Source: Bacteroidota bacterium (GTDB lineage: Bacteria > Bacteroidota > Bacteroidia > 2-12-FULL-35-15). Taken from it: DNA of 64,000 bases. Location of the stretch: the NCBI GenBank assembly GCA_021323165.1, contig JAJTCJ010000017.1, positions 1-64,000 on the forward strand, read 5' to 3'. Position numbers and translations under genes: made by a program. Within the stretch, counting starts at the first letter, position 1; each line of letters starts with the position of its first letter. The notes under the pieces were generated by a model. That model ran no database searches. It saw nothing but the letters and a program-made list of their open reading frames with translations, and was not told the DNA's origin. Shown in pieces: positions 48,554 to 58,776 of the stretch.

Positions 48554-49092
48554 TAATTTTTAATATTCAATGCTAATTTTAATAGCTGAGAACTCGCCTT
48601 AATATTGTTTCTGTTGAGTGAATTAAGATTCACTTCAAATTTTATCTTGTTATTTACAATAAGGAAGTTGATCGCGGATCCTAAGTCCAGATCACCTTTT
48701 TGTTCGCTTACAATAAGTGCATTCTTTATAGAAGGGGCTTGTAAAGACCTCTTAATGTGTTCAGGAGAAATATGTTCAGGAATAAATAGCATATGACAGG
48801 TTTTAATATCTCCTGCATCACTGTATTTAGTTATGTTGATCTTCTTATTGTTGATCTTTTTATTTGCTGCCAGATCATTTAAAGGGCTGACTATTGGCGA
48901 ATCACCTAAAACACAAATATTGAAAGTTGAAGCATTGTTCAATGAATTATCTTCCCACTCTACAAATTTCGTAAAATTGTACATGAAGGCTGCCTTTGCC
49001 TGATACTCTTCAACCTCTGTTTGAATCATCACAAAGGATGAACCTAACAGGAGTAATAGAAACATAAATAAGCAACAGGCTTTTCTTTTCAT
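48553..49092 (-). CDS. YfiR/DUF4154-family periplasmic protein
   Basis: EYQAKAAFMYNFTKFVEWED...FNICVLGDSPIVSPLNDLA...CHMLFIPEH; 1-nt overlap with kinase start. Confidence 0.85.
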   Translation of the reverse strand: MKRKACCLFMFLLLLLGSSFVMIQTEVEEYQAKAAFMYNFTKFVEWEDNSLNNASTFNICVLGDSPIVSPLNDLAANKKINNKKINITKYSDAGDIKTCHMLFIPEHISPEHIKRSLQAPSIKNALIVSEQKGDLDLGSAINFLIVNNKIKFEVNLNSLNRNNIKASSQLLKLALNIKN

Positions 49093-49132
49093 AAACTGGA
49101 ATTGAGAAAATAATTCTTAATTTCTCTGTTTG

Positions 49133-49885
49133 TTATTGAAACTTTATTCGATTTTCGATTAAAGGAGTAACAGGAGTATTTAATATTATATATTCTTTAA
49201 TTGCATTTGATTGATTCTCCTGAAGATTTTCTTTCATTGAAGATGAAATATTCTTAAGAGTAACATAACCATCATTTCCATCGGCAATGAAGGCAGGAAA
49301 CGCCACAGTATAAACTGTATTCGAATCAAGCATAGCCTCCTGGATCTTAACAGATGTAATTCGGTTGCCCGGACTTATTATTACAGTTCCTTCTATATTA
49401 ATGACCTGAGGTGACTGATTAGTATCGATAGTAATTTCAAGTTCTTTTGAGAGTTGCAGAAAGGGTCCTTTGGTTAATGGATATTGTGCAACAGAGCGTT
49501 CAAATACCGATTTAAGATCTTTGCCATTCAGTTTGATCAAAACTGTAGGATCCCCGAATGGAAGCATTTCATCAATCATTTCAGCAGTAATAATTCCACT
49601 CGGATAAATTCCATTTGGTCTTTTTGAAGCGCTGTAACGGATACTTCCCGCATTTACCACAGCACAATCAATTAACTTTCCTTTACTAACCACATTATTA
49701 AAAATAGCATCACATATAAGGTTTCCGATCACAGATTCTTTTTTCCTGATTACATTTTCCCTGGCATCCATATCCACAGTAACCGTTCCCAATGCTGTAG
49801 GTTCAGGTAAGTGCTCATCTTTACGGCAGGCATCCGCCAATAACAGAAGTAAAATGAAACTTGAAATTTTCAGAACTGTTTTCAT
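49133..49885 (-). CDS. Lipoprotein consisting of a stand-alone 5'-nucleotidase C-terminal domain
   Basis: Lipobox LADAC; ESVIGNLICDAIFNN, CAVVNAGSIRYS, ITAEMIDEMLPFGDPTVLIKLNGKDLKSVFE; no metallophosphatase domain. Confidence 0.8.
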   Translation of the reverse strand: MKTVLKISSFILLLLLADACRKDEHLPEPTALGTVTVDMDARENVIRKKESVIGNLICDAIFNNVVSKGKLIDCAVVNAGSIRYSASKRPNGIYPSGIITAEMIDEMLPFGDPTVLIKLNGKDLKSVFERSVAQYPLTKGPFLQLSKELEITIDTNQSPQVINIEGTVIISPGNRITSVKIQEAMLDSNTVYTVAFPAFIADGNDGYVTLKNISSSMKENLQENQSNAIKEYIILNTPVTPLIENRIKFQ

Positions 49886-49890
49886 TTTCC

Positions 49891-52023
49891 TTATAATTTA
49901 TAAATTACATTCAGCAGTAATGAAGGCCCGGGCTGAATAAGTCCCTTTAATCCAAATGCATTGATATTTGTGGATTCTTCAGGATCACTGTATTTTTGTG
50001 TCCCAAGATTATTTCCAATAATATTGATATTTAAATGCTTATTAACACTATACCCTAAGGTGATATTTCCCTGTAAATAATAAGGGATACGAACATAGTG
50101 ATCGGTTTCCAGATAAAAGCGTTTATTATTTTCGGCTTCGTTACCATAGTTAATTCCAATAGCTATGAATACTTTTTTTATTGTGTAATCAAATCCTCCG
50201 TTTAATTTTAAGGTTGGGACATTCCTAAGCTCTTTGTAATAATCCGGCTGCTTATCATAAAACGCAACATCAGATGCTCTTACATTATTTTCATTCCACT
50301 TGAACGTACTTAAGAACTGAGAATAATTTGCAAAAACATGGAATTCAGGTGCAAGAGCTAGTGTAATTGTTCCCCCATTTCCGTAAGTTTCGACATCCCC
50401 GATATTCTCGTATATACCAATACTTCCTCCCCCATGTGGATCATAAACTCTTATTAAATTTCTATTCTGAATGTAATACAGGTTGTATTTTATCTGCAGC
50501 TTTTTATAATTGATCACTGTACCTATTTCGACTGTATTAATATCTTCAGGAGTGAGCTTAGTATTGCCTTTTACCCCATACTCATTGCCAATTGTTGAAT
50601 TATCATATAACTCCTGGAATGAAGGTGCCCGGAATGCTTTTCCGTATAAACCTTTAAAATGAATATGCTGGGTAGCTTTATAAGTAATGCCCAAACGCGG
50701 GTTAACAGACTGACCAAAATCATTATAGTCATCATATCTCAATCCTGCTGTTACTGTAAATTTCTTTATACGGAAATTAGTTTGAAGGAAATATGCAAAA
50801 ACGAATCTTCTTTTTTTATCCTGAGTAAATTCAATATTATCATAATTATTAAAAGCTCCTTGATATTCATCTCCCACAATTTTATAATTACGTGACAGAT
50901 CATATTTCGCCAGAGAAAGATCTTCGAACACGCTGCCTGTTAAGATATCAAAATGTTCATTGGCTTTAATGTAAATATCAAGAGAACTTCCGTAGGTCAC
51001 TCCAGTGTATTTTTCTCGTGTAAGCTTACCATCTGGAAAGAGATCTCCTGAAGTAGCTGATACATAATTATCAGGTGCCTCCTGATTAAGAAAATCATGC
51101 GTATTTGAATTATAATAAAGTTTAGGAGTTATTATAACATTATCGCCAATCCTGTAGTCATAAAAAATATTTGCTGCAAGCTGATTGGTAATTAATTTGG
51201 AATCAGGTGACGCAATAAAAACCGGACCGACCCAACTCCCTTGCTGCCTGTAAATATTAAATAAATTAAAGTGCAGATTATTAGAAACTAAATTACAATT
51301 TACATATCCATCCTTATTCCAACGGTTAGTTCTATAATTTTTATCCATGTAAGTTAAGCTCCATTCCTGATCTTTTACTTTATCACTTTCGATCAGTTGT
51401 GAGTTACCATCGCTCTGATAATATCCTAGTGAAAGATCAAGTTTAACTTTCTCGTTTTGAACAGTATAATTTGCGTTTGCATTTAGTGTCGAATTCAATC
51501 CACCGGTAACGCTAACGGAGGTCTGACTTATAGTAAAGATGTTTATTACGCCAGCCATTGCGTTACTTCCGTAAATTGCAGATCCGGGTCCACGGATAAT
51601 TTCGACTTTCTCTATAAAATCTAATGGAAGATCATAAATAGCCCTTCCATTATAAAAATCATTTATCTGTTGGCCATTTATCAAAACCAATATATTACCA
51701 TCTTTGCGGCCTCCGCGTAAAGAAATCCGATATTGTCCATCTGTTCCCATACTCGTTTCGATTCCCGGGATAAATTTCAAGAGATCAATAAGTGTGATCG
51801 CTCCAAAATTCTTAAAATCGGAATGTTCAATAACAGAAATAATTGCGGGTGCTTCTGTTTCTAATTGTGGTTTTTTAGCCGCGCTGAATACTTTCAACTC
51901 TAGAAGTTCTTCAAGAGAAAGGTCAGCGATATCACCGTTCTTTCCCGTTGAATCATTTTGGGAAAATGAAATCAGAGGAAAAAAGAGTATTATGACAAAA
52001 AGTATTGTGTTTCTATTAACCAT
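49891..52023 (-). CDS. TonB-dependent receptor
   Basis: Signal peptide; DLSLEELLELKV; plug VEIIRGPGSAIYGSNAMAGVINI; C-term barrel. Confidence 0.92.
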   Translation of the reverse strand: MVNRNTILFVIILFFPLISFSQNDSTGKNGDIADLSLEELLELKVFSAAKKPQLETEAPAIISVIEHSDFKNFGAITLIDLLKFIPGIETSMGTDGQYRISLRGGRKDGNILVLINGQQINDFYNGRAIYDLPLDFIEKVEIIRGPGSAIYGSNAMAGVINIFTISQTSVSVTGGLNSTLNANANYTVQNEKVKLDLSLGYYQSDGNSQLIESDKVKDQEWSLTYMDKNYRTNRWNKDGYVNCNLVSNNLHFNLFNIYRQQGSWVGPVFIASPDSKLITNQLAANIFYDYRIGDNVIITPKLYYNSNTHDFLNQEAPDNYVSATSGDLFPDGKLTREKYTGVTYGSSLDIYIKANEHFDILTGSVFEDLSLAKYDLSRNYKIVGDEYQGAFNNYDNIEFTQDKKRRFVFAYFLQTNFRIKKFTVTAGLRYDDYNDFGQSVNPRLGITYKATQHIHFKGLYGKAFRAPSFQELYDNSTIGNEYGVKGNTKLTPEDINTVEIGTVINYKKLQIKYNLYYIQNRNLIRVYDPHGGGSIGIYENIGDVETYGNGGTITLALAPEFHVFANYSQFLSTFKWNENNVRASDVAFYDKQPDYYKELRNVPTLKLNGGFDYTIKKVFIAIGINYGNEAENNKRFYLETDHYVRIPYYLQGNITLGYSVNKHLNINIIGNNLGTQKYSDPEESTNINAFGLKGLIQPGPSLLLNVIYKL

Positions 52024-52298
52024 AAATTAAAAACGACTAACTAGTCAAATTTATAGATAAATCGACTCTCGCGCAACAAAAACTTTAATATGTTTATAAT
52101 CTGGAAAAAAGGGAAAATATATCCCCGACCAGTACTTACATATAAGTTCTAATAAGAAATCTCGGAAACCGGCTTCTGACAATATACTCGATAAGAGACA
52201 AATGTAATTTTCTTCATTGGCAGATTATTTTACCGGGATTCTCGATCAGCTATTAAAACTCCCTGGATAGCATATTATTAAACTATAATTTTCTATGC

Positions 52299-53948
52299 AT
52301 GAAAAAAAGCTACTTTGTTTTTATAATCAGTTTTGTATACTGTAACTGTTTTGCCCAGGATTTTCTATGGTCAAAAGTCGAAGGAAAATATGCTTACGAT
52401 TACGGTTATGGTATCGCTACAGACAATTCAGGGAACGTTTATGTGACCGGTAAGTATGAAGAGCTTGCAGATTTTAGCGGAACCATCTTACCAAATCAGG
52501 GTAACCATGATATTTACCTTGCTCAATATTCCCCTTCTGGAAATTTAAACTGGATAAGGACCGGTGGAAGTTATACCGGTGACTATGCCCGTATTCTTGC
52601 CTGCGATAAAACAAGTCATGTATATATAGCAGGGGAAATAGAAGGAGTTAATTCTACCATAGTATTTCCGGGCTCTTCCATAACAATTACCGGACATGGT
52701 GAAAATGATGTGTTTGTCGCTTCGTACGATCTTAATGGAAATTTATTATGGGCCAGAAGTGAAGGTGGAATTTATAATGAAAAAGCTTTGGGTGTTGCCT
52801 ATGATATGTTGGGAAATGTAATAATATGTGGATTTTTCAATGACACAACCAACTTTGGAGGAACTACATATGTAGGAAATGGAGGCAAAGATCTTTTTGT
52901 TGCGAAATATGATTCTAATGGAAATCTTTTGTGGATGAAACACGCTGGAGGTCCTGGGGAAGAAGAGGCAAAATCTGTAGTATGTGATGATGATGGAAAT
53001 ATTTACATCTGCGGCAAATATTCAGATGGAGTAATTTTCGGAGATGATGATTATTCAACAGCAGTAACTCAATACGGACAATTCTTTAATGGATATGTCG
53101 CAAAATACTCATCTGATGGGACCTTTCTATGGATGAAAAATATAGATGGTGATTATGACGATATTGCTTGGTCAATAACAAAGGATAACAATCATAGAAT
53201 TTATGTAACCGGGGAGTTCAGCGGTGCGGTATTCGATTCTCTTACATTATATACCTATGGGAAAGCTGATGTATTTGTTGCATGTTATGATGAAGAAGGC
53301 GTTATTCAGTGGGCGGTGCACGGAGGAGAATTACTTGCTGACAGAGCAAGAGGCATTGGTACTGATGGAGACAAGATTTTCATTACCGGTCAGTTTGCCG
53401 GAACTGCCGTGTTTGGTGATCATACAATTTCTGCAATTGACAGTTCAGATATTTTTGTGGCCGGACTCGACAATACAGGTCAATTCCTATGGGCAAGATC
53501 TGTTGGTGGAATAGCTGACTCTTATGAGCCTGATGGTTATGAATCCGGAATTGCAGTGTGCGGTGACACATCCGGGGTAGTATATTTCACAGGAGCGTTA
53601 TTAAATGGCGGTGTCTTCGGAAATACAAGTCACTACGGATATACAAGAACGGATGTTTTTATATCAAAATTATCTACTGTTGTTGGCCTTGACGAGAGAG
53701 TAAACAATAAGAATCAACTCTTGATCTATCCTAACCCCGGAACCGGAATATTCAAAATCTCCACAAATCAGATCAAAGGACATGACACGGAAGTTAGTGT
53801 ATATAATTACCTGGGAGAACTTGTTAAACCGGCAGATATTACAAACTCTGAAATGCATATCGACCTTTCAGATCAGCCAAAAGGAATTTACTTTGTTCAT
53901 GTTAATTCAGGGAATAATTCATTCATTGAAAAGATCATCCTGAATTAA
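52299..53948 (+). CDS. SBBP-like repeat protein with T9SS sorting domain
   Basis: Repeats 'A.D..GN.YV.G.F....FG'; C-term LLIYPNPGTGIFKISTN...GIYFVHVNSG. Confidence 0.85.
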   Translation: MKKSYFVFIISFVYCNCFAQDFLWSKVEGKYAYDYGYGIATDNSGNVYVTGKYEELADFSGTILPNQGNHDIYLAQYSPSGNLNWIRTGGSYTGDYARILACDKTSHVYIAGEIEGVNSTIVFPGSSITITGHGENDVFVASYDLNGNLLWARSEGGIYNEKALGVAYDMLGNVIICGFFNDTTNFGGTTYVGNGGKDLFVAKYDSNGNLLWMKHAGGPGEEEAKSVVCDDDGNIYICGKYSDGVIFGDDDYSTAVTQYGQFFNGYVAKYSSDGTFLWMKNIDGDYDDIAWSITKDNNHRIYVTGEFSGAVFDSLTLYTYGKADVFVACYDEEGVIQWAVHGGELLADRARGIGTDGDKIFITGQFAGTAVFGDHTISAIDSSDIFVAGLDNTGQFLWARSVGGIADSYEPDGYESGIAVCGDTSGVVYFTGALLNGGVFGNTSHYGYTRTDVFISKLSTVVGLDERVNNKNQLLIYPNPGTGIFKISTNQIKGHDTEVSVYNYLGELVKPADITNSEMHIDLSDQPKGIYFVHVNSGNNSFIEKIILN

Positions 53949-53951
53949 AAT

Positions 53952-53985
53952 AAAAAAGATCCGGCTGAAAACCGGATCTTTTTTT
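53952..53985. terminator. Bidirectional terminator
   Basis: AAAAAGATCCGGCTGAAAACCGGATCTTTTTTT. Confidence 0.85.
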
Positions 53986-53987
53986 GT

Positions 53988-56192
53988 TTAAAGTGAATAT
54001 CTCACATTTAAATAAAAACTTCTTCCCCTGGTTCTGAATCCGTTGATCTCAGAGTATTTCTCATCAAGCACATTTGCAACTCTGAGGCCTGCGCTTAAAC
54101 CTTTCCAGATCTTAACATTTGCAGACAGATCAAGAAGTGTATATTGTTTTACATTTACAGTTCCCAATGCACCATATGGTCCCAGAGCCGGATCATAAAC
54201 AACATCACCGCGTCCTCCGACATAACGAACATCTGCTCTAAGCATGAGTATAGTTATTGGGCGATATGTTAAAGAAATGTTAGCTGTGTTCGGCCTGCGT
54301 GATAATCCTAAAACCTCTATATCCTTATCATTGATGAAAGAACCATTGCTGTATATCTGAACATGGTTTCCTCCTGTCTGAGCCGTATCAATATTTTCTT
54401 TAGTATATTTTAATTTACCGCTTGTTAAACTTAGGTTTGCCGATACCGTAATCTTTCCAGAGATCTTACTGCTGATCCCCAACTCCACTCCTTCAGTGGT
54501 CATGGAAGCAGCATTAATATATGTATCACCGCGGTAATCATCTCTTCCCCAGTTTTGTCCTAATGTATCCGTTCCAATATTTTTATCCCAGAGATAAACA
54601 TATTCAATTACATTTTCAACAACTGTTTTATAATATGCGGCAGAAAGCTCAATATTATTTATTCTTTGTTTAAATCCCACTTCAAATGTTTTAGAAGTTT
54701 CCGGGTTCAGTTTTTTATTCCCTCTGTTCAAACCTGTTGAAGGTTGTCCATCCCATGGCTTATATGCAGTAGGATCATACAACTGATAAAGAGAAGGAGC
54801 ATTATAACCCGTGGAATAAGTCATGTAAAGCAACGCTGTTTCTGTGATCTTAAAAGACGGATTAATCTCGTATGTTATATTACTTCCAAATATACTGTGA
54901 TCACTGTATCTCAACCCTCCGGATAAATTCAGCCAATTATATTTATCATTGATCAACTCCCCTCCGATATCAGCATGCATAAATATGCTTCCTGTAGTAG
55001 ATTTCGGATCAACAGAATCAACGGATGTTTTTATTTCTTCGTAACCAGCCGGAAAACTCCACATATTGTAATAATAAAGGCTTGTATTTATTCTCATTGA
55101 TTCAGAATACACACCACCGCCAACAACAGCACTCAGACCTTTGATCTTGTAATTGGCCTGGAGCTCTTCGCTTTCTAATTTCCCTTTGTAAGTATTCTTG
55201 ACATATTGTCTGTCATTATCCCCATTGCTATTGATACGGGATGAATCATCTATCGCGATCCTTTTCATATCCGACATCCCGCCAATATATGAAACGCTTA
55301 ATTTCTCATTCACTTTATATGATGCACCAAAAGTGAACAGATTTCTTTTAAAGTCTAATGTATAATTATCATCATCACGATAAGCCCCTTTATCTATTTC
55401 GGTGAATTGATTCGTTTGTTTGAATGAAGCATATACATCAATTTTTTTATTATTAAAACCTGCTTTAACAAGCCAGTCAAGCTTATCAAAATCATCGCTC
55501 ATATCGGAATGTTTATAGGCTGTAGTGCTTTTGACAGTATCTTCTGTCGCATTCATGCCTTGAACATTGGTATTATAAAGCTCAGCAGAAACATACAGTC
55601 CGTTCTTTAAAGCATAATTCAGATATACATTTTCTGAGATCTCTGAAGTATTGTTACCGAAAGTACCTCCCAAAATAGATACATCTGCTGAAAGACCCGC
55701 CTTCTCAGACTTTTTAGTAATGATATTTATCACTCCCCCGATAGCTGCTGACCCATATAAAGTGCTGTGGGAACCTCTTACAATTTCAATTTTCGAAATA
55801 TTAGCAAGAGATAGTTCTGAAACATCAATCGCATTATTAATTGCGGAAGGATCGGTGATACGCACACCGTCAATTAAAATAACAGTTTGATTACTGTTGG
55901 CCCCACGTGTAAATATACTGGAGGTTAGACCCGGATTCTGACCTGCTCCAACAGCATACATTCCTTCCTGCACTGTTAGTAATTCGGCAACAGACGTTGC
56001 ACCGGATCTTTTAATCTCTTCAGAAGTGATTACACTAATACTTCTGCCAACATCATTGGGATCTTGTTCACTTCGTGTTGCTGTAATAACAACTTCCTTT
56101 AATTCTTTTTTCTTTAATGAATCCTGAGCGGATACACTCATTGATAAACACAGAAAGGTGCTTACCGCAATAAAACATTTTTCCTTTTTCAT
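53988..56192 (-). CDS. TonB-dependent receptor, probable cobalamin uptake (BtuB-like)
   Basis: Plug IEIVRGSHSTLYGSAAIGGVINI; preceded by cobalamin riboswitch. Confidence 0.9.
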   Translation of the reverse strand: MKKEKCFIAVSTFLCLSMSVSAQDSLKKKELKEVVITATRSEQDPNDVGRSISVITSEEIKRSGATSVAELLTVQEGMYAVGAGQNPGLTSSIFTRGANSNQTVILIDGVRITDPSAINNAIDVSELSLANISKIEIVRGSHSTLYGSAAIGGVINIITKKSEKAGLSADVSILGGTFGNNTSEISENVYLNYALKNGLYVSAELYNTNVQGMNATEDTVKSTTAYKHSDMSDDFDKLDWLVKAGFNNKKIDVYASFKQTNQFTEIDKGAYRDDDNYTLDFKRNLFTFGASYKVNEKLSVSYIGGMSDMKRIAIDDSSRINSNGDNDRQYVKNTYKGKLESEELQANYKIKGLSAVVGGGVYSESMRINTSLYYYNMWSFPAGYEEIKTSVDSVDPKSTTGSIFMHADIGGELINDKYNWLNLSGGLRYSDHSIFGSNITYEINPSFKITETALLYMTYSTGYNAPSLYQLYDPTAYKPWDGQPSTGLNRGNKKLNPETSKTFEVGFKQRINNIELSAAYYKTVVENVIEYVYLWDKNIGTDTLGQNWGRDDYRGDTYINAASMTTEGVELGISSKISGKITVSANLSLTSGKLKYTKENIDTAQTGGNHVQIYSNGSFINDKDIEVLGLSRRPNTANISLTYRPITILMLRADVRYVGGRGDVVYDPALGPYGALGTVNVKQYTLLDLSANVKIWKGLSAGLRVANVLDEKYSEINGFRTRGRSFYLNVRYSL

Positions 56193-56284
56193 TTTTTTTG
56201 AATGATTTAAATAGTAAATAAAAAGGAATAAAAAGTGAACGGATTAGATTGTTCTGAGGATCTTTTTCCATTCTTAGCTCTTTA

Positions 56285-56480
56285 CCCGAAAGCATTGAAT
56301 TATTGCAAAATGGCAGGTCTCCTGACTTACTCTTGTGCGCCTTCCCATAACGCATGTGCGGTACAGTGGCTTTTGGGGAACACTTTTCTGAATGATACAG
56401 AATGAGCTTACAGTTGCGGGAACAGTCCTTGAATTTAACAAGGTTCCCTTTTAACCCTTCCACTGATGGAAAGGACCAAA
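56285..56480 (-). ncRNA. Cobalamin riboswitch
   Basis: Minus strand: GGGTTAAAAGGGAAC ... GGACTGTTCCCGCAACTGTAAGC ... GCCACTGT ... ATGGGAAGGC ... AGTCAGGAGACCTGCC. Confidence 0.93.
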
Positions 56481-56570
56481 ATTGCGCGGCAAAGATAGAA
56501 AAATATTGAAGTAAATATCTTAATTTTTAAATTGCTATTTTTAAACGGTAATATCTATTCACCATATTTT

Positions 56571-57809
56571 ATGACTAAACAAACCACTCATTCGGTTTTC
56601 AATATAATTGTAATTGTAGCTGCCCTGGGCTATTTTGTTGACATATACGATCTCCTTTTATTTAGTGTGGAGAGAATTGACAGCCTTAAAGAAATTCTGG
56701 GTGCTTCCGCAACTACTGATCAGCTTCAAAGTGTCGGAAAACAATTGCTCAACTGGCAGATGGGCGGAATGTTGGTAGGTGGTATATTCTGGGGGATTTT
56801 AGGAGATAAGAAAGGGCGCCTTTCAGTTTTGTTTGGTTCTATTTTGTTGTATTCACTTGCAAATATCGCGAATGGCTTTGTCCAATCGGTTCCTCAGTAT
56901 GCAATTCTAAGATTTATTTCCGGTTTCGGCCTGGCAGGTGAACTTGGTGCAGGAATTACCCTGGTAAGTGAAACTATGAGCAAAGAAAGACGTGGGATCG
57001 GAACAATGATAGTTGCCACGATAGGTGTATTTGGTGCTGTGGTAGCTGGTTTCATGGGCACTGTTATCGAGAACTGGAGATATTCCTTTTTTATAGGTGG
57101 CGGAATGGGGTTGTTGTTATTGATCATGCGAATAGGTGTTTTTGAATCAGGGATGTTTGAACAAACCCGACAAACAAATGTAAGCCGCGGAAATCTTTTA
57201 AGTTTATTCTCATCGCGAAAAAAAGCTTTTAAATATCTTAGTATAATAATGGTTGCAATCCCAGTATGGTATGTAATGGGGGTTCTTATAACTTTTGCTC
57301 CTGAAATGATGGAGCGTCTTGGAGTTACAGCCTTTAAACCGAATCCCGGGAAGTGTGTGATGTTTGCATATCTGGGAATAACCATTGGTGATTTCGCAAG
57401 TGGAATGCTGAGTCACTTTCTTAAAAGCAGAAAAAAAGCACTTGCTACATTTATGTGTCTGACTCTCATAGCTATCCTCATGTACTTCACAATAGCCAAG
57501 GAATCTGAAACAATGTTCTACACCGTGGTTACTTTCACAGGATTTGCGACCGGATATTGGGCTGTGTTCATGAGCACAGCATCAGAATTATTCGGAACGA
57601 ATATCCGATCTACAGTTACCACCACTTCACCCAACTTTGTAAGAGGATCACTTATTTTTGTTACTATGCTTATAGATCTGGCAACAATTTTTACTGGTAA
57701 GGTTGAAGCCGTCATCTTTGTTGGTGGATTTATTTTCCTTTTGGCTTTTTTAGCCCTTAGGAATCTTGAAGAAACATTTGGAAAGGAATTAAACTATATA
57801 GAAGAATGA
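56571..57809 (+). CDS. MFS transporter
   Basis: ~12 TM; GILGDKKGRLSVLFG; start chosen at MTKQTTHS. Confidence 0.88.
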   Translation: MTKQTTHSVFNIIVIVAALGYFVDIYDLLLFSVERIDSLKEILGASATTDQLQSVGKQLLNWQMGGMLVGGIFWGILGDKKGRLSVLFGSILLYSLANIANGFVQSVPQYAILRFISGFGLAGELGAGITLVSETMSKERRGIGTMIVATIGVFGAVVAGFMGTVIENWRYSFFIGGGMGLLLLIMRIGVFESGMFEQTRQTNVSRGNLLSLFSSRKKAFKYLSIIMVAIPVWYVMGVLITFAPEMMERLGVTAFKPNPGKCVMFAYLGITIGDFASGMLSHFLKSRKKALATFMCLTLIAILMYFTIAKESETMFYTVVTFTGFATGYWAVFMSTASELFGTNIRSTVTTTSPNFVRGSLIFVTMLIDLATIFTGKVEAVIFVGGFIFLLAFLALRNLEETFGKELNYIEE

Positions 57810-58174
57810 GCAAAAAAACTGTCGTTATAGGAGCATCAGAAAATCCGGAACGTTATGCATATAGAGCTACTGTTTCATTAGATAGATATAATCATCCGGT
57901 AGTTCCGGTGGGTCTAAAAGAAGGTCACATCCAGGATATAAAGATTCTTAGTGTGAAAGACAAACCGGCTATCGAAGGTGTTGATACAGTTACTATGTAT
58001 GTGGGACCATTGCATCAGCCTTCGTGGTATGATTATATCCTTTCATTGAAACCTTCACGTGTGATCTTTAATCCGGGAACAGAGAACGAAGAATTCTATA
58101 AAATGCTTAAAGAAAAGAATATTGAACATATTGAAGCTTGTACATTAGTAATGCTTTCGGTCGGTAATTATTAA
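57806..58174 (+). CDS. CoA-binding domain protein
   Basis: KTVVIGASENPERYAYRA; PSRVIFNPGTENEEF; 4-nt overlap with MFS gene. Confidence 0.88.
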   Translation: MSKKTVVIGASENPERYAYRATVSLDRYNHPVVPVGLKEGHIQDIKILSVKDKPAIEGVDTVTMYVGPLHQPSWYDYILSLKPSRVIFNPGTENEEFYKMLKEKNIEHIEACTLVMLSVGNY

Positions 58175-58177
58175 AAG

Positions 58178-58203
58178 AAAACCTCTCCTGTTAAGGAGAG
58201 GTT
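58178..58203 (-). terminator. Terminator (minus orientation T-tract)
   Basis: ACCTCTCC-TGTTAA-GGAGAGGT; minus side followed by TTTCTTTT. Confidence 0.6.
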
Positions 58204-58266
58204 CTCATCACAACTGGTGATTTTACACCATCGCGGTTCCCGCAACTAAAACAAACAAACCAACTT

Positions 58267-58473
58267 TTAATATTCTCTTTCTGAAGTCGCGTAAGAATAA
58301 CTTTGTCCTACCGAGCTTCGTGTTTTGTGATCATTTAATTTGTTCGTTGATGTTTTATCAGTTTTACCTTCTACAACTTTAGAAACCATATTTTTTAAAC
58401 CTGAAAAACCACCTCTTGCGTATATAGCGCTTGAAACTAGTCCAAGTACAGCTACTAATAATAACTTTTTCAT
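58267..58473 (-). CDS. Small secreted hypothetical protein
   Basis: MKKLLLVAVLGLVSSAIYARGG signal peptide. Confidence 0.5.
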   Translation of the reverse strand: MKKLLLVAVLGLVSSAIYARGGFSGLKNMVSKVVEGKTDKTSTNKLNDHKTRSSVGQSYSYATSEREY

Positions 58474-58522
58474 AATCTTCCGTTTTATTGTTTCTTATAA
58501 AACGTCAAACAACAAACAAAAA

Positions 58523-58702
58523 TTATTTTGAAACTGCAATTGCAGCTTTTAGCGGTTTCTTTATAACGGCCTTCTTTACCATTTTTTTGTCCCGGACAAT
58601 TTTAGTTTTTGAAATTTTTGGCTCCTGAGGATAATAATTTGCCGCATCCACTGCTGTTGTAGTTATAGAAGTAAGAGCGAGCATTAAAATTAATCTTTTC
58701 AT
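58523..58702 (-). CDS. Small secreted basic hypothetical protein
   Basis: MKRLILMLALTSITTTAVDAANYY signal peptide, Lys-rich tail; ORF-track start 58750. Confidence 0.45.
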   Translation of the reverse strand: MKRLILMLALTSITTTAVDAANYYPQEPKISKTKIVRDKKMVKKAVIKKPLKAAIAVSK

Positions 58703-58776
58703 CTTTTCGGATTTAAAATTACAGACGGCATTCAGCAATTGGAATGCCAAATAACTTATTGAATTGCCAATAGATG

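Noticed and set aside
53224-53514. + strand 96-aa ORF
   Set aside because: Out-of-frame reading inside the SBBP-repeat gene.
56068-56463. - strand ORF MEGLKGNLVKFKDCSRNCKL...
   Set aside because: Covers the cobalamin riboswitch and overlaps the receptor start; translation of structured RNA.
56894-57385. - strand 163-aa ORF
   Set aside because: Fully antisense to the MFS transporter.
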